From the NCBI RefSeq assembly GCF_020194955.2, contig NZ_JAFCIY020000033.1, forward strand, positions 1-33,355: 33,355 bases of DNA, read 5' to 3'. This DNA comes from Desulfuromonas sp. CSMB_57 (GTDB lineage: Bacteria; Desulfobacterota; Desulfuromonadia; Desulfuromonadales; Syntrophotaleaceae). The translations under genes and the position numbers were made by a program. This document shows positions 1 through 7,738 of this stretch, piece after piece (the stretch's first letter is position 1; every line of letters starts with the position of its first letter). The notes beneath the pieces are model-generated. The model worked only from the letters and a program-made list of their open reading frames with translations, made no database searches and was not told the origin of the DNA.

Positions 1-1
1 T

Positions 2-36
2 GCCTACTTTCTATTGGACGAGCAAAGAAAGTAGGC
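2..36. repeat. Perfect 11-bp inverted repeat at window edge
   Basis: Bases 2-12 (GCCTACTTTCT) are exactly complementary to bases 26-36, with a 13-nt loop containing GGACGAGC. Similar CTTTCT...AGAAAG palindromes with a GACGAGC core are scattered through many proteobacterial genomes, from memory. It may be a REP-like dispersed element or the end of an upstream transcript. No T-run follows, so it is not a classical terminator. The rest of 37-248 shows nothing recognisable. Confidence 0.5.
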
Positions 37-248
37 CGGCTGCCGGCCGGGACCGGCGAACCTGGTTTTCCGGGTTTTTTCTGAAAGAAGAAGTTCAAAT
101 CCATAGGTTAAAGATGGAGTTTGGGGTAGGCATGGCGAGTTTTTTTAGCATCTCGTATTTTTAAGCACCCTAACCGTAGCGGCCCGAAATAGGCATCGTA
201 GACGCCATCGGCGGTTTATACCGCTAACTTGGAGATTATCCGCCCTGC

Positions 249-965
249 TCAGAAACCGCCAAAAGTGGGCCCGGCTTCGAATTTGCGCAGCCAGTCGCGG
301 TAATCAATCACGTAGTTGTAGCCACAGACGGTGGTCAGTTGCCGTCCATCGAGGTGCTCGCGGATGCGGCGGCCCCCGGCGATGGTCCGGTCGGCAGGAC
401 CGAAGGGGTTGAACCTCATGCCATCGTCAACGAGAAAAACATAGTCGCAGATGAACAGCGTTTCCTCGAAGATGTAGAAAGTAAAGCCGGGGGTATGGCC
501 ATCGATGTGAAAGGCTTCGAGGCCGCGATGGGTGAAGTCCTCCTCAAAGGTGCCGTCGAAGGGGAAGGGACGGCAGATGTCATGGCGCGAATCGGCCTGG
601 TGGATGTTTATCCGGGCGCCGAAATGTTCTCGGTAGAGGTTTGAGGCGCCGAGAAAATGGTGGTGGGTGAACAGGATCGTGTCGACATCTGGCAGCGATG
701 CATCGAAAGAGGAAGGGCAGTCGATCCAGCAGGGTCCGGCGCTGGTTTCGATGCGATAGGCGGCATGCTCCAGGCCGAGGGCCGGCCGGGAGTTGAGCCG
801 CGTTACCTTGTCGCTGACGGGGGTGGCCGCCACCTTGTAACGGGTCGAACACTCCTCGGCGGTAATGAATCGCGCCTTCGGCGCCCCGCAGAAGGGGCAG
901 TTGTCGGGATGGAAGCCAATCATGTTGAACCCGCAGACCAGACAGACGAACTGCTCCTTTTTCAT
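249..965 (-). CDS. Rubredoxin-domain / metallo-beta-lactamase-fold fusion protein
   Basis: A 238-aa cytoplasmic protein with no signal peptide. Residues 6-30 form a rubredoxin-like iron knuckle with two CxxC pairs (Cys8/Cys11 and Cys23/Cys26). The rest resembles an MBL-fold hydrolase: a FTHHHFLGASN segment at 99-109, HIDGHTPG at 153-160 and a metal-type Asp in FICD near 174. The usual HxHxDH signature is altered: His101-103 are present, but the Asp and last His positions are Leu and Gly. Hydrolysis or electron transfer (as in flavodiiron relatives) cannot be decided from sequence. The start is supported by AGGGGA about 8 nt upstream of the ATG. It is a single gene with no operon partner in the window. 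Confidence 0.85.
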   Translation of the reverse strand: MKKEQFVCLVCGFNMIGFHPDNCPFCGAPKARFITAEECSTRYKVAATPVSDKVTRLNSRPALGLEHAAYRIETSAGPCWIDCPSSFDASLPDVDTILFTHHHFLGASNLYREHFGARINIHQADSRHDICRPFPFDGTFEEDFTHRGLEAFHIDGHTPGFTFYIFEETLFICDYVFLVDDGMRFNPFGPADRTIAGGRRIREHLDGRQLTTVCGYNYVIDYRDWLRKFEAGPTFGGF

Positions 966-1416
966 GACGATTCCCCTTCGATTCCGCCGTACTCCCTTTC
1001 CTTCAGGAATCGGTCGCGTTTTTCACCTATCTCCCGCAGAAGTTCGCGAAAGGAGTCGGCGAACTTTCGGCTGTTTTTCCAGTATAGCGGGGAATCCGAA
1101 AGAGGCGACCTCTGTCTCTCACGACAGGCCATTGCCTGCTTTTTTATAGGTATCTCCCTGGGCGAAGCAAAAGAATGCTTTCCAAGTGCATGACTAACCC
1201 GAACTCAGTCGGCACGAACAGACGAAAACGAATGGGTGATGTGGGTCAATTGATCCGGGCGGGAACAATGCAGCATCCGTAAAGCAGAGTCGGCGCCGCC
1301 CGCCCCGAGGGCCGCATGGACCCATCCCTGGAGCTTGACGGTTGCCATAATTTGTTTGCAAGGGACCGGTTCTGATATAAAATATATGCAGTATTATTTT
1401 TTCTGGGGATATGATT
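966..1416. other. Intergenic region, 451 nt, no convincing gene
   Basis: This separates the rubredoxin/MBL gene (leftward) from the acetyltransferase gene (rightward), so it should carry both promoters. It contains an inverted repeat CTTTCGG (1064-1070) / CCGAAAG (1096-1102) and a small terminator-like hairpin at 1125-1145. Open frames across it have no family resemblance and are probably chance. The last 60 bases are AT-rich with TATAAAAT-like sequence, but I cannot place a well-spaced promoter. Confidence 0.5.
1125..1145 (+). terminator. Weak terminator-like hairpin
   Basis: CAGGC (1125-1129) pairs with GCCTG (1134-1138) across a CATT loop, followed by C and six Ts. The stem is only 5 bp and no plus-strand gene lies upstream in this window, so its role is doubtful. 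Confidence 0.3.
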
Positions 1417-2118
1417 ATGCTGACTGCCGAAAGCAGAAATTTATTCAAAATATTCGGTATGGGGAAAAAATTTCCAAATTCCTGCATTCGGTTTTACTTT
1501 TATGTACTGAATAATCTCGGAATTAAGCGCACAATTTTTTTGTTTTTAAAAAGAATAATTTTTGTAGATCGATTTTTTTGCCTTTGTCTGAATTTGCGCG
1601 CTCTGCGCGAAGACCTGCGAGTCAGGTCCGATATTAAAATTAGCCAGTGCAATATAAGTGACTTTTATGAAATTTTAAATCAAATTGAGAAGTTTGATAA
1701 ACTGTCGCGGAAACAAATTCTTGCAGGGTATCTGTTTTTTAAACGCGGATATCATGGTTGTTACTTGGGAAAAAACAAGCATGGTGAAATTGTTTCAATG
1801 CAATGGCTGTTGCGTCCGGGAGACAATCAAATTACCTTGAAAAACACCAATAGAACCATGCCTATTTTGGCAAAAAATGAAGTGTGTGTAGAAAATTTGT
1901 TTATTTTTCCAAAATATCGTAATTTGGGATTATTCACAACTTTGAATATGCAGATTCTTAAAATTGCTAAAGAAGAAGCGTATTCAATCTGTTATTCATT
2001 TATTCATAGAAAAAACATCAAATCATTAAACTGTTTCTTAAATATCGGCTTTCAAATTCATCAATTGGTTGATAGCTATAACTTTTTCGGGTTTTCATGG
2101 CGAAACACCAAAAAGTAA
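1417..2118 (+). CDS. GNAT-like N-acetyltransferase, AT-rich
   Basis: About 233 aa. The C-terminal half carries a GNAT motif-A-like segment (VENLFIFPKYRNLGLFTTL) followed by a helix and an IHRKNIKSLNCFLNIGF block, as in acetyltransferases where Asn/Ser-Leu and a final GF strand close the fold. The first 60 residues are basic and hydrophobic and match nothing I know. The second ATG (1417) is chosen because GGGG lies 8 nt upstream, whereas the ATG at 1411 is too close to it. Codon use is far more AT-rich than the flanking genes, suggesting acquisition by transfer. It converges on the ligase gene (44 nt apart) and may serve the same pathway by acylating an amino sugar or amino acid. That link is inferred from position only. 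Confidence 0.65.
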   Translation: MLTAESRNLFKIFGMGKKFPNSCIRFYFYVLNNLGIKRTIFLFLKRIIFVDRFFCLCLNLRALREDLRVRSDIKISQCNISDFYEILNQIEKFDKLSRKQILAGYLFFKRGYHGCYLGKNKHGEIVSMQWLLRPGDNQITLKNTNRTMPILAKNEVCVENLFIFPKYRNLGLFTTLNMQILKIAKEEAYSICYSFIHRKNIKSLNCFLNIGFQIHQLVDSYNFFGFSWRNTKK

Positions 2119-2162
2119 CTCGAAAGGGTTGACTTCGAAAATTGCTCAAAAATTCGAGAATT

Positions 2163-3743
2163 TTATTCCCGAGCGATGGAGAGAGACTTTTTGTCGACCT
2201 TGCCGGTTGGCGATTTCGGCAAAGAGGATCTGAACTCGACGTATTTCGGCACCATGAACGATTCCAGCGTTTTATTGCAATGAGCCTGAACCATGACCTC
2301 AGTCAAGAGGTAGCCGGCTCGGGGTACCACGAATGCCATGATGGCAGATCCCAGAATATCGTCAGGCACGCCGACAACCGCGGCTTCCGTCACCTCCTCC
2401 ATGGCACACAGGGCGTTTTCGATTTCCCGGGGGCTGACCCGTTCCCCCCGGGTTTTGATCAGATCGTCTTTCCGCGCCACAAAATATAGAAATCCTTCCT
2501 CGTCTTTGCGAAAGAGATCCCCGGTAAACAACAAGACTTCCTCCCGGTAACGTCCCGGTCTAAAGGTTCTAACGGTTTCTTCCGGGGCGTTCCAGTATCC
2601 CTGCATGACATGGGCGCCACGCACCACCAGTTCGCCGATCTGCTGGGGACCCACCTCTTTGCCCAGACTATCGACGATGAGAACTTCCGTATTGGGCATG
2701 GCAATGCCGACTGAGTCGGGTCGAATGTTCAACTGATCCGGAGGCAGATAGGACACCCTCTTGCATTCGGTCAATCCATACATGGAATAAATCCGTGATG
2801 CGGGAAATAACTCCTGCAATTTCCTGATATGTGCCACCGGCAGGGCGGCGCCGGTATTGGTCAGGTAGCGCAGGTTCCGGCAATCGAAACGGCCCAGATC
2901 GATTTTCAGCAGCATGGCCGCCATGGTCGGTACCAAGGGAAAACCGGTGACCTTTTCGGCAACCAGTTTTTGCATGATTTGGAAGGGATAGGTAAAGGAT
3001 TTTTCCAGTACCAGGGTGCCACCGAAATGAAAGGTCATGAGCAACTGGTAAAGACCATAATCAAAGGAGAGGGGCAGGGTGTTGAGCACGATATCGTCGT
3101 CGGTGTTTTCCAGGTAGGTGATGATGCTGTTTGCGGCGGCGATCATGTTGCCATGGGTGGAAACAACCCCCTTGGGCTCGCCTGTCGAGCCTGAGGTGTA
3201 AATAATCGCGGCCAGATCCACATCGATGACCGAAACCGGTTTTTGTGTCGAAGAGCGGGCTCCCCGCGCCATGGCCTGCTTCCCATCGCAGACCGTCGCC
3301 AGGATGTCGTGAGCGCGGATTTTGGCCAGTTCACCGGATTCGTTACGGGATGCGCTCTGAAAACAGACCATATGCTGTAATGCCGGACAGTCGGGGAGAA
3401 CATGGTCAACGATTTTCAGTCGCGAAGCCTGGGTGATGATGATTTGTGCCTGACAGTCGTTGAGGATGTAACGGAGTTTGCTTTCCTTCATGCCGGGATT
3501 GAGAAGCACGAAGACGCCCCCCGCTTTGAGAACGGCAAACAGGGAAATCACCGCCTCGGAGGAATTTTCCAGGAAAATCACCACCCGGTCCTGCCGCTGA
3601 AGGCCGTTTTCAATCAGGTAGCATGCCAGCAGATCGGCCTTTTGGTTGATTTCAGCGAAGCTCAGTCGCTCCGCTCCGCATATCAGGGCGGTTTTATCGC
3701 TGCGCAGTTGTGCCGAGCGTTCCAAAAAACGATGAACGTTCAT
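2163..3743 (-). CDS. AMP-forming acyl/aminoacyl ligase (exosortase-A-associated ligase type)
   Basis: A 526-aa ANL-superfamily adenylate-forming enzyme that would activate a carboxylate with ATP and transfer it to CoA or, here more likely, to the phosphopantetheine arm of the ACP encoded just upstream. The P-loop-like A3 motif IYTSGSTGEPKG lies at 181-192; later come YGLTEC (A5), FTGDLFRKDEEGFLYFVARKDDLIKTRG in pieces (A7/A8) and PTGKVDKK with the catalytic Lys near the C-terminus (A10). Overall similarity recalls the ligases described in exosortase A/polysaccharide loci. AGGAGG lies about 10 nt before the ATG. It is the last gene of the cassette, 32 nt after the ACP stop. The substrate cannot be told from sequence. 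Confidence 0.85.
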   Translation of the reverse strand: MNVHRFLERSAQLRSDKTALICGAERLSFAEINQKADLLACYLIENGLQRQDRVVIFLENSSEAVISLFAVLKAGGVFVLLNPGMKESKLRYILNDCQAQIIITQASRLKIVDHVLPDCPALQHMVCFQSASRNESGELAKIRAHDILATVCDGKQAMARGARSSTQKPVSVIDVDLAAIIYTSGSTGEPKGVVSTHGNMIAAANSIITYLENTDDDIVLNTLPLSFDYGLYQLLMTFHFGGTLVLEKSFTYPFQIMQKLVAEKVTGFPLVPTMAAMLLKIDLGRFDCRNLRYLTNTGAALPVAHIRKLQELFPASRIYSMYGLTECKRVSYLPPDQLNIRPDSVGIAMPNTEVLIVDSLGKEVGPQQIGELVVRGAHVMQGYWNAPEETVRTFRPGRYREEVLLFTGDLFRKDEEGFLYFVARKDDLIKTRGERVSPREIENALCAMEEVTEAAVVGVPDDILGSAIMAFVVPRAGYLLTEVMVQAHCNKTLESFMVPKYVEFRSSLPKSPTGKVDKKSLSIARE

Positions 3744-3775
3744 GCGGTTGTGTGTCCCTCCTGTGAGACCGGCTA

Positions 3776-4093
3776 TCAGCCGAGTTGCACAACGCCCTGA
3801 GATAATTCCGATGCGCCGACCTTTTTATTCAGGAAGCAGGCCGTTTTATCGATGGAGTCGAGATTGTCCGGTATCAGTTCTTCGTCGCTGATAGCTATTC
3901 CAAACTGTTTTTCCAAAAAATCAACCAACTCGAGTATGCCTGTCGAGTCGATAATGCCGCTTTCCTGGAAGGACGTTTCATCCTGCAGGCCTTCCTCGTC
4001 ACCAAACAGGAAATTGTCCACCACAAATGCCCGAATCCGGGCTCTCAGATTGCCGAGGTGTTTGGGACTGAAAAAAGGAACTTGGTCTGCCAT
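3776..4093 (-). CDS. Acyl carrier protein
   Basis: A 105-aa acidic protein with the phosphopantetheine attachment context GIIDSTGILELVDFLE. Ser50 in the DST triplet is the predicted modified residue (DSL is usual, so Thr replaces Leu). It is longer than housekeeping AcpP (about 78 aa), with an N-terminal extension of about 20 residues and a C-terminal tail, typical of specialised carrier proteins. AGGAG lies 7 nt before the ATG. It sits between the NadE-like gene (75-nt gap) and the ligase gene (32-nt gap), so the ligase is its likely loading enzyme, as in DltA/DltC-type pairs. No acyl transferase or thioesterase is present in the cassette. Confidence 0.85.
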   Translation of the reverse strand: MADQVPFFSPKHLGNLRARIRAFVVDNFLFGDEEGLQDETSFQESGIIDSTGILELVDFLEKQFGIAISDEELIPDNLDSIDKTACFLNKKVGASELSQGVVQLG

Positions 4094-4168
4094 AGGGTAA
4101 CTCCTGGGTCGGGTGGCCGAAGGGTTGGAAAAAGGGCGCCGAATTTCTGAAGGACCATTGTAACAGGG

Positions 4169-5209
4169 TTATGTCGGCAGGGGCCATGCCATGGCCGAAA
4201 GGCCGCCCCCTTTTTGCAGCCTGATTTCCGGGATATCGGAAATCAGCAATGGGGGCAGGTGCTGGTAACGTGTGGTGGCCCGCTTGGTGTCGATGTCCTG
4301 AAAGATACGCTGAATCCGGCTTTCATCAAGACCGATGACCGCGGCTACCTCGCAGGCCGGAATGGCGTGGTTCTTGGCGTAGAGGCAGAGATCCATGTGC
4401 CTCAGGGGCAGGGAAAAGTAAAATTCATCCTGTCCCTGTTCCAGGGAGAAGGTATCCGTGGTTGGTGCTCTTTGCCGGACCTCCTCAGGAATTTGCAGAT
4501 ACTCGGCCAATTGGTAGACCTGCGATTTGTAAAGATGGGCAATGGGCTTGATATCGGCGGCGCCATCTCCCTGTTTGACGAAAAAGCCCTGATCGTATTC
4601 GAGTCGGTTCGGTGTTCCGGCCACTGCAAAATGCAACCGGTCGGCATGATAGTATTCAAGCATTTTGCGGGTGCGCTGCTTGAAACTGGTGGCTGCCACA
4701 ATCTCGAGATAGGCCTGCAACGGCAGTCGGCACCTTGAAACGCGGCCGTCGGGACTCTGGGCCACAATGGAGAACAGGGTATAACCATCGGTCTGGGTGA
4801 TGTCCGGAGAAACGATTTTGGATCGCCATCCCTTTCCATATTCCGGAATCACCTGCCGTACCGCGGCCGCATAACGCGCATAAAACGAGAGGGCGTCGAG
4901 GATCGGGGTCAGGTCTTCCCGCAGGGTATTCAAACCCAGATGCCTCGCCACCAGGCCGCTCATCGCAAGAGATTCTTCCGCCGAATCCCGCTCCGGCATT
5001 TCGAGGCCTAAAACCCGGTTTGGACCCAGAGCCCTGACGGCCAATGCCGCAGTGACACTGCTGTCAATGCCGCCCGATAAGCCAACCACCAGGCCTCGAC
5101 GGCGCAATTGCTCCTTGAGCAGGGTACGGATCCCCTGGCAGATGGCTTCGGTTTCTGCCGCAACATCGATATCGAGCAACTCGGGGGAAAATTTGCGATT
5201 GGCAGTCAT
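4169..5209 (-). CDS. NadE-like PP-loop amide-forming ATP pyrophosphatase
   Basis: 346 aa. It has the PP-loop SGGIDSS at 45-51 and the downstream block expected of NH3-dependent NAD+ synthetase (VAGTPNRLEYDQGFFVKQGDG, then IKPIAHLYKSQVYQLAEYL and GQDEFYF). Adenylation of a carboxylate followed by amidation is the family reaction. It is about 70 residues longer than typical NH3-dependent NadE, with an insertion around residues 125-160, and has no nitrilase domain. Its start overlaps the asnB stop by ATGA (5206-5209), so translation is coupled to an ammonia-generating amidotransferase. It may be a paralogue repurposed for another substrate. A true housekeeping NAD synthetase role is not excluded. 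Confidence 0.75.
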   Translation of the reverse strand: MTANRKFSPELLDIDVAAETEAICQGIRTLLKEQLRRRGLVVGLSGGIDSSVTAALAVRALGPNRVLGLEMPERDSAEESLAMSGLVARHLGLNTLREDLTPILDALSFYARYAAAVRQVIPEYGKGWRSKIVSPDITQTDGYTLFSIVAQSPDGRVSRCRLPLQAYLEIVAATSFKQRTRKMLEYYHADRLHFAVAGTPNRLEYDQGFFVKQGDGAADIKPIAHLYKSQVYQLAEYLQIPEEVRQRAPTTDTFSLEQGQDEFYFSLPLRHMDLCLYAKNHAIPACEVAAVIGLDESRIQRIFQDIDTKRATTRYQHLPPLLISDIPEIRLQKGGGLSAMAWPLPT

Positions 5210-7224
5210 GGCTGTTCTCCATACTGGATGGAATCAGGTTGAAGGCCCTCTTGGCGAACCAGGCGATCCAGAACAGCCGGTTTTATGTTCATCCTGGGAA
5301 AATCTTCAATAAACAACTGGTGAGCCAGTTGCGTGGAAAGGATGCCGATCAAGGCCATATTCTGTGTTTCACTGATCAGGGCGGCATCGTCCCGACGAAA
5401 TTTCCGCAGCAGGAAAGCGACTTTGTTCGAATCGAAATATCCAAACCGCTGAAGCATTTCCGGAGCGAGCAAGTCGTGGATGTAGGATTTGCCGTGCGCG
5501 GTGCGAAATGCTTCGGCGATAGGCGCGCGATAGGGTTGTTTCACTCTTTTAGCGATGGTGGCGGGAAGCAAATGGCCAAAGGTTCGTTTTAGAATGGATT
5601 TTTCGTTGAGGCCACGAATCTTCCAATGGGCCGGCAGTCGGGCGGCAAACTCAATGACCCGGTGGTCCAGAAATGGCAAACGGATTTCCAGGGAGTGAGC
5701 CATTGCGACTCGATCGCCTTGAGAGGAAAGCAGGTAGTTGGCCAGGAAAATGTCCATTTCCAAAGCCTGGGTGCAGGAAAATAGATCCCATTGGCAAAAA
5801 TCCTCCGGCAAGGTCATGGCCAGGGTAGCAAGGCTATCGGATTCGGGCAACCTATGCTTGAAATCAGGGGCAAAAAAGGTGGTATTGCGTCGGGAATTCT
5901 CCCAGCGAATACGATGGGTAAACAGCGCATCCCGGCCGCCGCCCAAATTGCCGGCAAAGAAATGCTGCAGAAAATCCCGTCCCCTTCCGGGATTTTGAAA
6001 CACATAGGGGTAGAGCTTTTCCAACAGTCGGGGCCGTCGTTTGGAGCCGGGCTCCCGAGCCCAGAACTCTCTGATCTTGGCCTCCTTGAAGATGTTGTAT
6101 CCGCCGAATACCTCGTCCGCCCCTTCACCGGTGAGTACCACCTTGTACTGATTGTCACGGACCAGTCCGGACAGCATCCAGAGGGGAACCGGGGCCGTGC
6201 GCAGGAGCGGGGATTCGCAGTGCCAGATGACGGCCGGCAGGTTTTCAAGGATATCCTCCCGGTTGATGGCGATGCTGCGATGGTCGGTACCGAGATGGTC
6301 GACCAGTTGCTGCTGGAAGCAGGTTTCATCGAAGGCCGGCAGGTCAAAGGTCATGGAAAATGTGGTGAGGCGGTTGTCGAAAAACCGGGCAATCAGGGCT
6401 GTGGTAATAGAGGAGTCGAGCCCGCCGCTGAGGTAGGCCCCGACCGGCACGTCGGAACGCAGGCGGAGACGTACGGCATCGAGCAGCAGTTCGGCCAATT
6501 CCTGTTGGGCTTCTTCCAAACTTCCGGACCACTGCCGGTTTTCCTCGAAATGGGGCCGCACCCAGTATGGCTGCTCGCGGACTTGCCCTTTCCTGAAGGT
6601 CAGATAATGTCCGGGCCGTACCTGGCGGATGTCCTGAAACAAACAGCCGTTGCCCAAAGTGCTCCAGAATGTGAAGATTTCATCAATAGCGGCGGGGTCG
6701 ATGGCCCTGCTTACATTGGGGAGCACGAAAAGGGCTTTGGCCTCGGAGGCGAAGGCCATTTTTCCATCACAGGCGAGATAGTAAAGCGGACGGATGCCAA
6801 CCCGATCTCGAGCGAGGAACAATTCCTGTTGCCTTGCATCCCATATCGCGAATGCAAATTCTCCGTTAATTTTTTCCAAACAACGTTCCCCAAATTCTTC
6901 ATACAGGTGTAAAACAACTTCCGTATCTGTATTGGTGGTAAAATGATGACCTCTTGACAATAAATCATTCTTAAGTTCTATATAGTTGAATGTTTCGCCA
7001 TTGTAAACAATCCATAGATTCTTGTCTTCATTACTGATTGGCTGGCATCCATCTGATAATCCTATAATACTAAGGCGGGCATTTCCTATGGACATATTTG
7101 GTGAGCAAAAGGCGCCACTTTCATCCGGACCACGATATTTAATAACATTGATCATCCGTGAAATCGTATCAATGGATGTCTCAATATTATCGAAAAAATT
7201 AATGGCGCCAACAATTCCGCACAT
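5206..7224 (-). CDS. asnB: Asparagine synthase-type glutamine amidotransferase
   Basis: 672 aa. The N-terminal class II glutaminase begins MCGIVG, with Cys2 as nucleophile after Met removal; supporting residues include Arg50, the YNGETFN strand around 74-80 and Asp100. The C-terminal synthase domain has the PP-loop SGGLDSS at 266-272 and later GEGADEVFGGY. The frame is open 25 codons further upstream, but catalysis requires Cys at the N-terminus and GAGG lies about 11 nt before this ATG, so the start is set at 7224. It is longer than classical AsnB (about 550-600 aa) and resembles amidotransferases of exopolysaccharide and exosortase loci. As first gene of the cassette it would supply NH3 or transfer an amide within that pathway, rather than make free asparagine. 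The exact acceptor is unknown. Confidence 0.88.
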   Translation of the reverse strand: MCGIVGAINFFDNIETSIDTISRMINVIKYRGPDESGAFCSPNMSIGNARLSIIGLSDGCQPISNEDKNLWIVYNGETFNYIELKNDLLSRGHHFTTNTDTEVVLHLYEEFGERCLEKINGEFAFAIWDARQQELFLARDRVGIRPLYYLACDGKMAFASEAKALFVLPNVSRAIDPAAIDEIFTFWSTLGNGCLFQDIRQVRPGHYLTFRKGQVREQPYWVRPHFEENRQWSGSLEEAQQELAELLLDAVRLRLRSDVPVGAYLSGGLDSSITTALIARFFDNRLTTFSMTFDLPAFDETCFQQQLVDHLGTDHRSIAINREDILENLPAVIWHCESPLLRTAPVPLWMLSGLVRDNQYKVVLTGEGADEVFGGYNIFKEAKIREFWAREPGSKRRPRLLEKLYPYVFQNPGRGRDFLQHFFAGNLGGGRDALFTHRIRWENSRRNTTFFAPDFKHRLPESDSLATLAMTLPEDFCQWDLFSCTQALEMDIFLANYLLSSQGDRVAMAHSLEIRLPFLDHRVIEFAARLPAHWKIRGLNEKSILKRTFGHLLPATIAKRVKQPYRAPIAEAFRTAHGKSYIHDLLAPEMLQRFGYFDSNKVAFLLRKFRRDDAALISETQNMALIGILSTQLAHQLFIEDFPRMNIKPAVLDRLVRQEGLQPDSIQYGEQP

Positions 7225-7738
7225 TGGTTGGATTTCCTCTTTGATAATATGAAAAATCCACAAGCCTATAAAAAATAGGTTTGACTTGCTTAATACCATA
7301 TCGTGAAGTCTGTTGCTGTCAAGGCAGAGAGTGTCGGCCAGTGGATCGGTATGAGCGCGCTACCGCGGACGGTTTCAGGCTGTTATAGAGCTATTTTTGA
7401 AATGCCCCCGAGAGGAAATTTTTCCTCTGATGGCTGGGCTCCATGGTTGATTCCAAATATTTACGGTAAAGGTTTCGTCACGGTTGATTTTTCATCTGAA
7501 GTGGCAACAGGGGGGAGGAACACTTTTGATCAATGACTTGCGGTACCTTGCCACTGTGATTCGAGGTGTCATGCGGCAAGTTTTGTTTGGAAAAGTGCGG
7601 ACAAAGGGGTGACTTGTTGCGGGCGTGGGGCGGGGCGTGAGCCATGGCTCATGGCGCCCGTCAGGTTCCGCAGAAAGTCCGGTAGGGCTGGGAGGAAGCA
7701 GGCGGCGGTGGGGTCGGTCATGGGGGTCTCTTTTGGGG
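7225..7738. other. Intergenic region, 514 nt, with three dyad symmetries
   Basis: No supported gene. It lies between the start of the asnB cassette and the end of the lactate permease gene (both minus strand). Features: a near-perfect hairpin at 7261-7283 (CAAGCCTAT / ATAGGTTTG) inside or just before the asnB leader; AGAGGAAATTTTTCCTCT at 7411-7428; and the 14-nt palindrome TGAGCCATGGCTCA at 7638-7651, about 90 nt beyond the permease stop. None has a convincing U-tract. The first could be an operator for the cassette. Confidence 0.5.
7261..7283. promoter_or_regulatory. Hairpin/dyad upstream of asnB
   Basis: Two 9-bp arms (CAAGCCTAT and ATAGGTTTG) separated by five As, with a single G-T mismatch. 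It lies 37-59 nt upstream of the asnB start codon, where an operator or leader hairpin would act. No regulator is identifiable. Confidence 0.35.

Noticed and set aside
7303-7536. 77-codon plus-strand frame upstream of asnB
   Set aside because: No ribosome site, no recognisable domain, and it spans palindromic intergenic DNA.
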